Origin: Mesorhizobium sp. M2A.F.Ca.ET.046.03.2.1
Lineage (GTDB): Bacteria > Pseudomonadota > Alphaproteobacteria > Rhizobiales > Rhizobiaceae
Assembly: GCF_003952425.1 (NCBI RefSeq)
Contig: NZ_CP034449.1
Coordinates: 4,390,001-4,454,000, forward strand
DNA length: 64,000 bases
Direction of reading: 5' to 3'
Positions 1 through 10,849 of the stretch are shown here, one piece after another (within the stretch, counting starts at the first letter, position 1; every line of letters starts with the position of its first letter). Made by a program: the position numbers and the translations under genes. The notes under the pieces are model-generated. The model searched no databases and was not told the origin of the DNA. It saw nothing but the letters and a program-made list of their open reading frames with translations.

Positions 1-1850
<1,850 letters not shown>

Positions 1851-2131
1851 CTCATTACTTATATCCATCAAGGCACAATCCGAAGGATTGTCGCCATTCT
1901 CACTCACGCTTGTTCCGCCCTTCGGGCGGCGCTACGTGGGTGCGGCGCAACGGCGCCGACGGTCGGTCGACCTTGCGAAGCTTCGCTTCGAAGGGTGCCG
2001 GGCCGAATGAACATCCAAGGCACAACAAAGACCAGCGAACAGCTTGGAAAGCAGCAAATAGGGTCCCCTATTGGCTACTCACTATCGGCTATTCGCTTTA
2101 AAAAGCTTCTCGATTTGAACATGCGTTTTGC
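1851..2131 (+). other. 23S-5S spacer
   Basis: This stretch of about 280 bases lies between 23S and 5S rRNA. It holds short GC-rich hairpins, for example CGCCCTTCGGGCG near 1917-1929, which are probably RNA-processing stems of the pre-rRNA. I see no tRNA and no convincing reading frame. Confidence 0.7.
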
Positions 2132-2251
2132 CGACCTGGTGGTTATGGCGGAGCGGCTGCACCCGATCCCATTCCGAACTCGGCCGTGAAACGCTCCAGC
2201 GCTGATGGTACTTCGTCTCAAGACGCGGGAGAGTAGGTCGCTGCCAGGTCT
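2132..2251 (+). rRNA. 5S ribosomal RNA
   Basis: The roughly 120-base sequence has the 5S hallmarks: the terminal stem GACCTGGTGG pairing with CTGCCAGGTC, the conserved CCCGATCCCATTCCGAACTCGG block (split here as CCCGATCCC then ATTCCGAACTC) and the GAGAGTAGGTCG segment. It follows 23S in the same operon. End positions are set by the terminal stem and may vary by one or two bases. Confidence 0.95.
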
Positions 2252-2311
2252 GCCAAGCGCATGTTCAACTCTCATCTTCTCTCTACGATAAAGGCCCGCC
2301 AACGGGACCCC

Positions 2312-2336
2312 GGGCCGCGAAAGCGGCCCTTTCATT
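2312..2336 (+). terminator. Hairpin with short T-run after 5S rRNA
   Basis: A perfect 7-bp stem GGGCCGC / GCGGCCC closes a GAAA tetraloop and is followed by TTTCATTT. It is placed about 60 bases after 5S, so it may attenuate the rRNA transcript before the initiator tRNA. The weak T-tract suggests partial termination only. Confidence 0.6.
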
Positions 2337-2399
2337 TGGTGAGCCGTCTACCTATCTGTAGGCCAACCTATCCATAGGCTTGCGCTTACGCCCAAGAAC

Positions 2400-2445
2400 G
2401 CAAGCAAACGCTTGCTCGTAGTTGCAAGCAAACGCTTGCTCGTAG
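2400..2445 (+). repeat. Tandem duplication of a small hairpin (24-bp period)
   Basis: Two identical 22-base copies (2400-2421 and 2424-2445) each fold as GCAAGC-AAAC-GCTTGC followed by TCGTAG. They sit directly upstream of the initiator tRNA and may be processing signals or a simple duplication. Confidence 0.8.
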
Positions 2446-2449
2446 GTGA

Positions 2450-2522
<73 letters not shown>

Positions 2523-2526
<4 letters not shown>

Positions 2527-2565
2527 AACAAACGCCCGCGAAAGCGGGCGTTTGTTTGGTTTTTG
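2523..2565 (+). terminator. Strong intrinsic terminator of the rRNA/tRNA operon
   Basis: A perfect 17-bp stem (2523-2539 with 2544-2560) closes a GAAA tetraloop and is followed by TTTT. The left arm begins with the ACCA 3' end of the initiator tRNA, so the mature tRNA tail and the terminator overlap by four bases. Confidence 0.9.
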
Positions 2566-2759
2566 GTGCCCGTCGCCGGATTGGAACAGAAGGCAAATCC
2601 TGTTCCGCAGTCACTGATACGAGCACCCCCGCGAGCCAACTCGGATGAGTTCCCCTTTATAGCCCTTCCAGCCGTCCGCTGCTTGCTCCAACCGAGGATC
2701 TTTGCAGTTCCCCATAGGGTACCGGCCGCTCTCCTGCTCCCACTTCAGCGTCGCCGGCC

Positions 2760-4115
2760 TCAAACGCTCTCGAGATAGGTCTCGATCTCGAAGTCGCTGA
2801 CATTCAGCGCGAACGTGTTCAGTTCCTGGCGCTTGCAGGCGACAAAGGCGTCGCGCAGCACGTCCGGGAAGATCTCGGCGACGCGCGGGCCAGCCTCGAA
2901 GGCGGCGATCGCCGAAGCCCAGTCCGGCGGCAGCTTGGCGAGCGTCAGCCCCTGGCCTTCGCCGCCGGTCGGCTCGCCGGGCGAGAGCTGGCGCTCGATG
3001 CCGATCAACGCCGCGCCGAGGATCGCCGCCAGCACCAGATAAGGATTGGCATCGGCGCCGGAGACGCGATGCTCGATGCGGCGCGCAGCCGAAGGTCCGC
3101 CTGGAATGCGAATCGCCACCATGCGGTTCTCGTAGCCCCAGGCGACGGCGGTCGGCGCATAGGATCTCGGCCGCAGCCGGCGGTAGGAATTGAAGTGCGG
3201 TGCAAACACCAGCGTGCTTTGCGCCATCGCGTCAAGCAGGCCGCCGACCGCGTGGCGCATTGTTTCGGAGCCCTGGTCGGAACCGTCGTCGAAGATGTTG
3301 CGGCCCTGCCTGTCGAGCACGCTGAAATGGACATGGAAACCGTTGCCGGCGCGCTCGCCATAGGGCTTGGCCATGAAGCAGGCGGCGAAGCCATGCTTGC
3401 GGGCGATGCCCTTCACGGTACGCTTGAAAAGCACCGCATCGTCGGCTGCGCGCAAGGCGTCGGGCACATGGTTCAAATTGATCTCGAACTGGCCGACGCC
3501 GTTCTCGGCAATCGCGGTGTCGACCGGAATGTCCTGCATGCGGCAGGCTTCGTAGATATCGTGGATGAAGGCCTCGAAATCGTCGACCTCGTCGATCGAG
3601 AGCGCCGCGTCCGAATCGAGACGCCTGCCGGTGACCGGGGAGACGGGGCCGACTGGCCGCTGCGAGGTCGGATCGACAAGATAGAATTCGAGCTCGGTCG
3701 CGGTGACGGGCGTCAGGCCGAGCGCGGCGTAGCGGTCGAGGATGCGGGCCAGCGCGCGGCGCGGATCGCCGAGATAGGGCGCGCCGCTGTCGTCCGCCAG
3801 CCAGAGCGGCAGCAGCGCTGTCGGATGGGCTGTCCAGTTGACCGGCAATATGCCGCGTCCCGTCCAGTGGCAAAGCCCGTCGGCGTCGCCGGTCGAGAAG
3901 ACCTGGGCATTGCCTTCGATATCCTCGCCCCAGATGTCGAGGCCGATGGCCGAGTAAGGCATGCGCAGCTTGCCTTCGAGCGCCTTGCGCGCCTGCTCGA
4001 CCGGAATGCGCTTGCCGCGCATGATTCCGTTCAGGTCGCACACCGCCGCCCTCAGGCTCTGGATGTCCTTCCTGCTTTCAAGCCAATTCAAAACGTCCGC
4101 AATCGCATCGCTCAA
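2760..4115 (-). CDS. Glutamine-synthetase-family ligase (PuuA-like)
   Basis: A protein of 451 residues, the normal length for the type I-like GS family that includes gamma-glutamylputrescine synthetase. The N-terminal beta-grasp part carries CDLNGIMRGKRIP (26-38). Catalytic-domain landmarks follow: ELEFYL (141-146), the ENGVGQFEINL segment (204-214), FHVHFS with its nucleotide/metal histidines (260-265), and NSYRRLRP further on. Such enzymes make gamma-glutamyl amides from glutamate, ATP and an amine; the amine is not evident here. True GlnA is less likely because the adenylylation loop and full GlnA landmarks are missing. It is a single minus-strand gene facing the rRNA operon, with no partner oxidase alongside. 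A second paralogue lies at 18513-19883. Confidence 0.9.
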   Translation of the reverse strand: MSDAIADVLNWLESRKDIQSLRAAVCDLNGIMRGKRIPVEQARKALEGKLRMPYSAIGLDIWGEDIEGNAQVFSTGDADGLCHWTGRGILPVNWTAHPTALLPLWLADDSGAPYLGDPRRALARILDRYAALGLTPVTATELEFYLVDPTSQRPVGPVSPVTGRRLDSDAALSIDEVDDFEAFIHDIYEACRMQDIPVDTAIAENGVGQFEINLNHVPDALRAADDAVLFKRTVKGIARKHGFAACFMAKPYGERAGNGFHVHFSVLDRQGRNIFDDGSDQGSETMRHAVGGLLDAMAQSTLVFAPHFNSYRRLRPRSYAPTAVAWGYENRMVAIRIPGGPSAARRIEHRVSGADANPYLVLAAILGAALIGIERQLSPGEPTGGEGQGLTLAKLPPDWASAIAAFEAGPRVAEIFPDVLRDAFVACKRQELNTFALNVSDFEIETYLESV

Positions 4116-4534
4116 TTTCCAGCCCCTTTTTAGGTGCTGTAGCCCTTGCAGGCTACGATATCCAATTTTTCAGCTTGTGAGTTTATGAAGACCGTATCGG
4201 CTGGCGCCGAATGGTTTTTCTTCATTTTTTCAAGTCACTAGCTGGGATATCGGGCGGCATTTCAGGTCCATTTTCGCGATCTGCGATCGCAACATAGCGA
4301 TATGGTCAGCGAAAGCCAAGCCGGATTCGGCGTGTCGTCATCTTAGCTACCCGCGATTGATCGCGCAGTTACGCTGATAGCAGCGTCCTCATGCTATCGA
4401 GCAAATGGGCTCAATATTCCACTGCCCCCGGGTCCCCGTGAGCACCTGGGTCTAGTCTTGATCGCTGGTTAATAGAGCGCTCATGGTATACTCGGTCTGA
4501 AATAATGATTCTGCCTCGCGTGATTTCGTTCACA
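4116..4534. other. Intergenic region between divergent genes
   Basis: About 420 bases, visibly richer in A+T than the flanking genes (for example GGTTTTTCTTCATTTTTTC near 4211-4229). It must hold the promoter of the GS-family gene on the minus strand and, if used, that of the DUF4238 gene on the plus strand. I see no conserved operator palindrome, RNA gene or small coding sequence in it. Confidence 0.5.
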
Positions 4535-5526
4535 ATGAGTAATCCAAAAGGTCAACACTTTATTCCGCGCTTGCATCTCCAGCACTTTGCTGGGGTGCAG
4601 CCGAAAGGTCACGTCTGGCATATACGAAGGCCGACGGCAAGAAATTTTCCCGCATGCCCGAAGAGACGGCCAAGCAAACTCATTTCTATTCCGTTGAAGC
4701 GCCGGATGGCAGTTATGACCTTCGCATCGAAGAAATGCTGGCTCGGATCGAAAGCACGGCCGCTCCAATCTACATGCGGCTGATCAACGGCAAGATTCCG
4801 GAGCACCAGGACAAGATGGACATGGCGCAGTTCCTAGCCGTGATGGTGGTGCGTACACCTGGTTCCAGGAAAGACGCGGCCGAGATGGTTGGTCGCATGA
4901 TTCAGATTCGGAACTATGCGACTGGTGTACACGACCGGGCCTTCAATTCGCTGGTGCATCGGATCGAGCAGGGCGAAGGCAGGCAGCTTACCGAAGAGAG
5001 CAGAACTTCCCTTCGGAGGAGCCTGATTGACCCTAGCGGCTACCGGCTCGAACTGGGGAAGGAGTGGGCGTTGCAGCACCTCACTGCTGCCGACAAGCTG
5101 ACACCCGTACTTTTCCAGATGCGTTGGCGGACCATCGGGGCCGCTCAGGGTTTCTTTATCACCAGCGACGACCCGGTTGTTCGTTGGGTAGAACCTAAGA
5201 CTTGGCACCCGATTTACGGCGACCACGGCTATCTGAACAAGACAGCCGTTGTGACCTTTCCACTCACACCGAAGGTCATGCTGGCAATGAGCTGGGAGGA
5301 CGAAGGCGCCAATGCCTTCGCGGGTAGGCAAGGCGTAGATAGGCTGAATAGACTGCGTGCATTGCAGGCGGATGAGTACCTTTATGCTCATCTCGATCAC
5401 GAGGTCATCAGGCGTATGGCAGTCGCGACCAAAGGCTCGCGTCCACGTATGACGACTGAGGGCTTCGGACCTAAGAAGTTTGCTGCGACGACTTTACGGC
5501 GAGGTCGAGCAAATCGGCCGAGTTGA
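4535..5526 (+). pseudogene. DUF4238 family protein, frameshifted
   Basis: The start MSNPKGQHFIPR (ATG 4535) followed by LHLQHFAG is the typical DUF4238 N terminus (a 'HFIPr.yL..Fa' block). This frame gives GHVW at 4607-4618 and then becomes meaningless. The continuation KADGKKFSRMPEE... is found in the next frame from 4621 and runs uninterrupted to the TGA at 5524-5526. One lost base (or two gained) near 4619-4620 explains the break. Restored, the protein would be about 330 residues, normal for the family. The function of DUF4238 is unknown; members are often found in accessory or defence-rich regions. The base composition is lower in G+C than that of its neighbours, which suggests transfer. 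A sequencing error cannot be excluded. Confidence 0.8.
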
Positions 5527-5565
5527 GGAAGTGCCGAGAATCATCGAACAACCCGCCTGCTTACT

Positions 5566-6264
5566 CTAGTGGCGCATCTCCGGAAACTTCACCTGGCCGA
5601 GGATATGCGTGGCGCCCTCCTCGATGTCGCGCACGATCGCCCGACGCGCCCGCTCGCCGTCGCCGGCCTCGATCGCCGCCACGACCTCCTCATGGTAGTC
5701 GATACCCAGAATGCCGGCGAGATCATCCTCGAAACCGATATGCAGGTTTCGCAGGAAAGGCCCGACCTGCATCCACACCGTCTCGATGAGGAAGATCATC
5801 TGTTCGTTGCCGCAATGGCGATAGACCCCGAATTTGAAGTCGTGGTTCTTGCGCAGATAGTTTTCGATGCCGCCATTGCGGGCGGCCTCGGTGAGTTCGG
5901 CGCAGTGGCGCCGGATCGCGCGCAGATTGTTGCCGTTGATGCGTTTCGTCGCGAGCTCGGTCGCGGTGCCCTCGAGGATGGTGCGCACCGCGGTCAATTG
6001 CGAGAAGCGATCGGCGGAGATCAGAGGCACCTCGACGCTGCCGTTCGGCATCGGGCTCAGCGCCCGCAGCGCTTGCAGCCGGGTGAAGGCGCTGCGCACC
6101 GGCATGTCGCTGGTGCCGAGTTCCTTGGCGAGCTTGCGCGAGGTCAGCTTCTGGCCAGGCTGCAACTGTCCGGACATAAGGGCCCGAACCAGCTCCAGAT
6201 AGACTTTCTCATGCAGTGGAACGGTATCGACAGCGGTCAGTCCGATTCGCGATTTGTCGGCCAT
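5566..6264 (-). CDS. GntR-family transcriptional regulator, FCD type
   Basis: 232 residues: an N-terminal winged helix-turn-helix (about residues 15-80, with SGQLQPGQKL and LAKELGTSDMPVRSAFTRL) and a C-terminal all-helical FCD ligand domain (about 90-220). The metal-binding set of the FCD domain is visible as D in the NHDFKFGVYRH segment, with further histidines near DYHEEVV. FCD regulators usually sense organic acids or sugar acids. It lies beside an SDR dehydrogenase and mannonate dehydratase, so a hexuronate- or aldonate-related ligand is a reasonable inference. The palindrome at 7286-7301 between those genes is a candidate target. Confidence 0.88.
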   Translation of the reverse strand: MADKSRIGLTAVDTVPLHEKVYLELVRALMSGQLQPGQKLTSRKLAKELGTSDMPVRSAFTRLQALRALSPMPNGSVEVPLISADRFSQLTAVRTILEGTATELATKRINGNNLRAIRRHCAELTEAARNGGIENYLRKNHDFKFGVYRHCGNEQMIFLIETVWMQVGPFLRNLHIGFEDDLAGILGIDYHEEVVAAIEAGDGERARRAIVRDIEEGATHILGQVKFPEMRH

Positions 6265-6362
6265 TGGCTCTCGTTGCTTCGTCGTCCTGAAAGCTGCTTC
6301 GTCGCTCTATCCGCCGCGGGGACAGGTTCCGATGGCATTGGGACGCACGATAGACGGTTAAC

Positions 6363-6386
6363 GCGCGCTGCCGCAAGGGAGCGCGC
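6363..6386. other. GC-rich hairpin between regulator and SDR gene
   Basis: A 7-bp perfect stem GCGCGCT / AGCGCGC encloses a 10-base loop in the 157-base gap between the SDR stop and the GntR start. It lacks a T-run on either strand, so it is at best a weak terminator of the SDR transcript. Confidence 0.4.
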
Positions 6387-6421
6387 GCCCGTCCCCCAAC
6401 CGCGTCATTGCGACTGCGACG

Positions 6422-7204
6422 TTATCGGACCCCGATGCCCGCCAAAAGGCCGCCGTCTATCCTGTAGTCCGCCCCGGTGCAGAAGCTTGCCTTGGACGAG
6501 CATAGGAAGGCGATCAGTTCCGCCACTTCCTCCGGCTCGCCGATGCGGCCGAGCGGATGCGCTTCGCCGAAGCGTTTGAAGGCCGCCTCGACATCCGCAT
6601 TGGGATCGTCGGCGCGGGCGGCGCGTTCGAGGATCGGGGTACGCACGGACCCCGGGCTGACGGAGTTCACGCGGATGCCTTTTCGGGCATAGTCGAGCGC
6701 CAGCGAGCGCGTCAGCGTGTGGATCGCGCCCTTGGTGGTGGCGTAGGCGGCGACATTCTCCTGGCAAGCGGTGCCCTGCACCGAGGCGACGTTGACGATG
6801 GCGCCGCCGCCGCGCTTGATCATCTCCGGTATGCCGAAACGGGCGGTGAGATAGATCGATCCGACATTGACCGACATCGCCCGGTTCCAGGTCTCGAAAT
6901 CCGTCGTCGTGGCCGTGCCGTAGGGATGCACGGCGGCCGAATTGACGATGACGTCCAGCCCGCCAAATTTCTCGACGCCGGAAGCGATCGCCCTCTCGAC
7001 CTGGTCGGGCACGGCAACGTCCGTGGCGAGCACGAGGGCGGCGGCGCCCGCGCGGTTGAGCTCGGCCTGCAGCATCGCGTTGGCGGCTTGGTCGATGCCC
7101 AGCGCGATGATCGCGGCGCCCCCCTCGGCAAGACGGCGCGCGGTTGCCTCGGCGATCCCGGTCGTTCCCGTCACCAGGGCAACCTTGCCGTCGAAATCGT
7201 TCAT
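6422..7204 (-). CDS. SDR-family NAD(P)-dependent oxidoreductase
   Basis: 260 residues, a classical short-chain dehydrogenase. The start at ATG 7204 (MNDFDGKVALVTG) places the cofactor motif TGTTGIA at residues 12-18. Later come NSAAVHP (NAG-type motif), a serine in NVASVQG and the YxxxK pair in AAYATTKGA, so the catalytic set is complete. VSPGSVRTPI follows as usual. The open frame extends far upstream of 7204, but only this start fits the family length. It is divergent from uxuA, which suggests a role in sugar-acid oxidation such as fructuronate or an aldonate; the substrate is not determined. Confidence 0.9.
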   Translation of the reverse strand: MNDFDGKVALVTGTTGIAEATARRLAEGGAAIIALGIDQAANAMLQAELNRAGAAALVLATDVAVPDQVERAIASGVEKFGGLDVIVNSAAVHPYGTATTTDFETWNRAMSVNVGSIYLTARFGIPEMIKRGGGAIVNVASVQGTACQENVAAYATTKGAIHTLTRSLALDYARKGIRVNSVSPGSVRTPILERAARADDPNADVEAAFKRFGEAHPLGRIGEPEEVAELIAFLCSSKASFCTGADYRIDGGLLAGIGVR

Positions 7205-7285
7205 GGACAAAACTCCTGCAATGATGGACGAAAGCGCCTGTCGGTGGCTCGTCGGAAGGCGCCGCGATCCCCTGATTTGACGGCC

Positions 7286-7301
7286 ATTGTCATCCGACAA
7301 T
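7286..7301. promoter_or_regulatory. Candidate GntR operator palindrome
   Basis: ATTGTC-ATCC-GACAAT is a perfect 6-bp inverted repeat with a 4-base spacer, placed between the divergent SDR (start 7204) and uxuA (start 7436). FCD-type GntR regulators commonly bind short palindromes of the TTGTC...GACAA kind. Its position suits control of both genes by the nearby regulator at 5566-6264. Confidence 0.5.
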
Positions 7302-7435
7302 ATGGTCGATCGCAACCACGCTGAAGCGCTCGCGCCGAAATGGGTTCGGTCCGATGCGGCTTTACGTCTTTGTTTTGATGCATGGCGGCCGTTCAGATAC
7401 GACACGGATGAAAACGCATGCTTTGGGAGGCAGTC

Positions 7436-8614
7436 ATGGAACAATGCTGGCGCTGGTACGGCCCGAACGACCCGGTCACACTCGACCACATCAAGCAGGC
7501 CGGGGCGACTGGTATCGTCACGGCGCTGCACGACATCTATGACGGCAGCGCCTGGCCGCTCGACGCCATTCTCGAACGCAAGCGCATCATCGAGGCGGCG
7601 GGGCTGACATGGTCGGTGGTGGAGAGCATTCCGGTCCACAATTCGGTCAAGACGGGGACGCCGGAACGGCAGCGCTACGCGGGCTGGTACAGGGATACGA
7701 TCCGGGCGCTGGCGAAGGCCGGCATTTCGACGATCTGCTACAACTTCATGCCGGTGGTGGACTGGACGCGCACCGACCTCATGTACCGGTTGCCGACCAC
7801 CGGCTACGCGTTGCGCTTCGATGCGCTCGACTTCGCCGCCTACGACGTCTTCGTGCTGAAGCGGTCGAATGCCGAGGCGAGCTACGGTCCGGAGCGCCTT
7901 AAGGAGGCGGAAGCACGACTGAAGACTCTGAGCAACGACGACATCGAGAAAATAGAGCGCAATCTGATCGCCGGCCTGCCGGCCACCGAGCGCACCTACA
8001 ATCGCGAGACGATGCGTCAGGCGCTTGCCGATTACGCCGCGATCGGCCCGGCCGAACTGCGCGCCAACCTCGCCTGGTTCCTGAGGGAGATCATTCCGGC
8101 CGCCGAGGAAGTCGGCGCGCGCATGTGCATCCATCCCGACGATCCGCCCTTCTCGCTCTACGGTTTGCCGCGCGTGGTTTCCACGGCGGACGACGCGCGC
8201 TTCATCGTGGGAACGGTCGACAGCCCGTCGAACGGACTGACCTTCTGCACCGGCTCCTACGGCGTGCGCGCCGACAACGATCTGGTCGCGATGATCGAGG
8301 AGTTCGGACCGAAGATCCATTTCGCGCATCTGCGCAACGTGACGCGCGAGGCGGATGGCTCGTTCTACGAGGCCGAGCATCTGGAAGGCTCGACCGACAT
8401 GGCCGAAGTCATCCTGGCGCTGATGAAGGAGGAGGCGCGCCGGCGCAAGGAAGGCCGCTGGCGCATCCCGATGCGGCCGGACCATGGCCATCTGCTCGCC
8501 GACGATATCGGCAAGACGAAGATCAATCCCGGCTATTCGCTGATCGGCAGGCTGAAAGGCCTTGCCGAGCTGCGCGGCATCATGCGCGCCGTGGAGCGGT
8601 TCGAGCTGGCCTGA
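7436..8614 (+). CDS. uxuA: Mannonate dehydratase
   Basis: 392 residues, close to the usual length (about 394) of UxuA, which dehydrates D-mannonate to 2-keto-3-deoxygluconate in hexuronate breakdown in the cytosol. The start at ATG 7436 has GGGAGG six bases upstream; a slightly longer in-frame start at 7418 lacks that. Family segments include [10 protein letters not shown] (6-15), [10 protein letters not shown] (24-33), a central CIHPDDPPF and later [12 protein letters not shown] with its metal-binding histidine, and RPDHGH near the C terminus. Orthologous E. coli genes act after fructuronate reductase; the divergent SDR could fill that step here. Confidence 0.95.
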   Translation: MEQCWRWYGPNDPVTLDHIKQAGATGIVTALHDIYDGSAWPLDAILERKRIIEAAGLTWSVVESIPVHNSVKTGTPERQRYAGWYRDTIRALAKAGISTICYNFMPVVDWTRTDLMYRLPTTGYALRFDALDFAAYDVFVLKRSNAEASYGPERLKEAEARLKTLSNDDIEKIERNLIAGLPATERTYNRETMRQALADYAAIGPAELRANLAWFLREIIPAAEEVGARMCIHPDDPPFSLYGLPRVVSTADDARFIVGTVDSPSNGLTFCTGSYGVRADNDLVAMIEEFGPKIHFAHLRNVTREADGSFYEAEHLEGSTDMAEVILALMKEEARRRKEGRWRIPMRPDHGHLLADDIGKTKINPGYSLIGRLKGLAELRGIMRAVERFELA

Positions 8615-8669
8615 GAGGCGGACGCCGAAGCGTTTGGCATGGCAGGTCGCCGCTGAACCGGGCCGTCGC

Positions 8670-10502
8670 TCAGTTTGAGGAAACGCTCTCCAATCTGCGT
8701 TGAGTCTCGTTCGTCCTGGCGACGTAGCTGCGCCAGCCGCCATAGGCCGAGATGTCCGTCGCCGCGAACAGGCCGACGCTCTCCGCCAGGAAACCCTTCG
8801 CCGACGTGCCGTCGTCGAGCTCGATGGTGCCGATGCCGAGCGGCGGCGGGATGGCGGCGACGAATCGGCCGAAGGCATCGGCGCAAAGGCGCCAGACCTC
8901 GATCTCGATGGCGGTGCCGCCGTGGCCGACCCGGACAAGCCCGGGCTTGGGCGGGGTCTGGCCGGCGAGCTCATAGAGCTTATAGGACGGCGTCGTCCGC
9001 GCCGACCTGCTGAAGCTTGCGCCGGCCTCCTTCAATTGGCCGTTGAGCGGCATTCCCGAAAGATGGGCGCCGACCACCACCAGTTCGATCGTGCCGTCAT
9101 CGGCCGGCGCGCCGACAGGCTGCGCGATCGACTGCAGCCATCCGGTCGCGCCGAGAGTGAGGCCGCTCGCGGCATGGAGATCGCGTGCCACCGCTGCGAC
9201 GAGGCCGTCGCGTCCTGCGGCGGCAAGCAGGGTCACGCTCATCGGCAGGCCGTCGTCGCGCGTGCCGGTCGGCACGGCGATGCCGCACATGTCGAGCAGA
9301 TTGACGAAATTGGTGTAGGTGCCCAGCCGGCTGTTGGTGACGATCGGATCGGCGAGCACGGCATCGACGCTGTAGTGGGTCGGCGCCGTCGGCATGCAGA
9401 AAAGGTCGACGGAGGCGATGACGGGGGTCAGGCGGGCCTTGTAGGCCTGCAAGGCGTAGAGGCCGCGGAAAGCATCGGCGGCCGACAGGTTCCTGGCGCC
9501 ACCGATGATCTTGCGCGTCACCGGATGGAGGGCTGCTTCATTCGCTTCGAAGAAATCGCGGATCGCCGCATAGCGCTCCGCCACCCAGGCGCCTTCGTAG
9601 AGCAGGTCGGCGGTGGCGTAGAAGTCGCCGAACGGGATTTCGACAAGCCGGGCGCCGAGCGTTTCCAGGGATTTGAGAGCTGCCTCGAAGCCTGCCTGCA
9701 TCGATGCGTCGCCGAAGAACTTCAGATCGGCCTTTTCCGGGATGCCGATGGTCAGCACCGGCGGTCGGGCGGCGAGGGGCTGGACGGCGATGGCGCGCGA
9801 ATAGGGATCGGCGGCGTCGTGCGCGGCAGCGACCGAGAACACCGCATAGGCGTCATCGACCGTCAGCGCGAAGACTGAGACGCAGTCGAGTGTCCGGCAG
9901 GCCGGAACGACGCCCGTCGTCGACAACGCGCCGACCGTCGGCTTCAGCCCGACAATGCTGTTGAGGCCAGCCGGGATGCGGCCAGAGCCGGCGGTGTCGG
10001 TGCCAAGCGCGAAGGAGACGATGCCGCGCGCCGTCGCAACCGCCGAGCCGGAGGAGGAGCCGCCGGGCACGAGTTTCGGATCGATCGCATTTCTTGGGAT
10101 CGGCCACGGCGTGCGCACGCCGACAAGGCCGGTGGCGAACTGGTCGAGATTGGTCTTGCCGACAACAAAAGCGCCCGCGGCCTTGAGCCTCGCTACGACC
10201 GTCGCATCTTTGTCCGGCGTGTAGGCATATTCCGTGCAGGCCGCCGTGGTCGGCATGCCTGCGACGTCGATATTGTCCTTGACGGCGAAGGGGATGCCCC
10301 AGAGCGGCTTCGCCACGGGGTCAAACGAGCCGAGCGCCTCGGCCTCGGCCAGTATCTCTTCTTTCGTCGCGAGGTGGATGAAGATGCCGGGGTCGCCGGC
10401 CGCATCGATGCGGGCAAGGACCGCATCGATCACCTCGGCGATGCCAAGCCCGCTTTGGTAGGCCGCGCGCAGGCTGGCGATGTCGAAGCGGATGTCGTTC
10501 AT
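8670..10502 (-). CDS. atzF: Allophanate hydrolase
   Basis: 610 residues, matching the two-domain AtzF/DUR2-type allophanate hydrolase that splits allophanate to two ammonia and two carbon dioxide. The N-terminal amidase-signature domain shows the Ser-Ser-Lys triad: K75 in FAVKDNID, S149 in GGSSSG and S173 in TAGSGRIP (24 residues apart, as in the family). The C-terminal domain of about 130 residues (from ELVVVGAHLSG) is the extra domain that separates AtzF from plain amidases. The ATG at 10502 overlaps the cupin stop by 4 bp (ATGA), so it is translated from the same message as the biuret-hydrolase-type genes upstream. Together they would complete biuret degradation. Confidence 0.93.
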   Translation of the reverse strand: MNDIRFDIASLRAAYQSGLGIAEVIDAVLARIDAAGDPGIFIHLATKEEILAEAEALGSFDPVAKPLWGIPFAVKDNIDVAGMPTTAACTEYAYTPDKDATVVARLKAAGAFVVGKTNLDQFATGLVGVRTPWPIPRNAIDPKLVPGGSSSGSAVATARGIVSFALGTDTAGSGRIPAGLNSIVGLKPTVGALSTTGVVPACRTLDCVSVFALTVDDAYAVFSVAAAHDAADPYSRAIAVQPLAARPPVLTIGIPEKADLKFFGDASMQAGFEAALKSLETLGARLVEIPFGDFYATADLLYEGAWVAERYAAIRDFFEANEAALHPVTRKIIGGARNLSAADAFRGLYALQAYKARLTPVIASVDLFCMPTAPTHYSVDAVLADPIVTNSRLGTYTNFVNLLDMCGIAVPTGTRDDGLPMSVTLLAAAGRDGLVAAVARDLHAASGLTLGATGWLQSIAQPVGAPADDGTIELVVVGAHLSGMPLNGQLKEAGASFSRSARTTPSYKLYELAGQTPPKPGLVRVGHGGTAIEIEVWRLCADAFGRFVAAIPPPLGIGTIELDDGTSAKGFLAESVGLFAATDISAYGGWRSYVARTNETQRRLESVSSN

Positions 10503-10849
10503 TTCGTCTCCCCCAGAATGATCACCGGCAGGTCCCACTGGATCAGCACCACGCAGCCGTCCCTCGTCCACACAGAATGCTCGGTGCCGACCGGATTGAG
10601 GATCACGCTGCCCGCTGGATAGTCGCCGTTGTCGTCGCTCTGGGTGCCTTCCAGCACGACGATGGTTTCCAGCCCGGCATGGCGGTGGCGCGGCACGCCG
10701 GCGCCCGGCTGATATTTGAGCAGCGCGACCGACGGTTCGACCGGGCCGCCCTTGAGCAGCCAATGCACGGTGACGCCGTCGCGGAAAGGCTCGAACGCCA
10801 GATCGCGCCAGCCGCCGTCAAGGAGGCCGGCAAAGGCAAGATTAGGCAT
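10499..10849 (-). CDS. Small cupin-domain protein
   Basis: About 116 residues from ATG 10849 (a TTG at 10855 in the same frame is an alternative). A single cupin barrel: metal-ligand pattern [16 protein letters not shown] (motif 1, His-x-His plus Glu) and PVGTEHSV (motif 2 histidine). It resembles the ChrR-like cupins. It overlaps the isochorismatase gene at its start and atzF at its end, so it is firmly inside the operon. Its job is unknown; an auxiliary role in amidohydrolase metabolism or ligand sensing is possible. Confidence 0.85.
   Translation of the reverse strand: MPNLAFAGLLDGGWRDLAFEPFRDGVTVHWLLKGGPVEPSVALLKYQPGAGVPRHRHAGLETIVVLEGTQSDDNGDYPAGSVILNPVGTEHSVWTRDGCVVLIQWDLPVIILGETK

Noticed and set aside
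4116..4534. Genomic island boundary at the tRNA-fMet gene
   Set aside because: There is no integrase gene, and I found no direct repeat of the tRNA 3' end within the window; the strong terminator follows the tRNA directly.
4610..4622. Programmed ribosomal frameshift in the DUF4238 gene
   Set aside because: No slippery heptamer or downstream stimulatory structure is seen at the junction; mutation or a sequencing error is simpler.
7205..8974. N-terminal extension of the SDR frame over uxuA
   Set aside because: The extension is antisense to uxuA and has no protein-like features; the SDR family start is at 7204.
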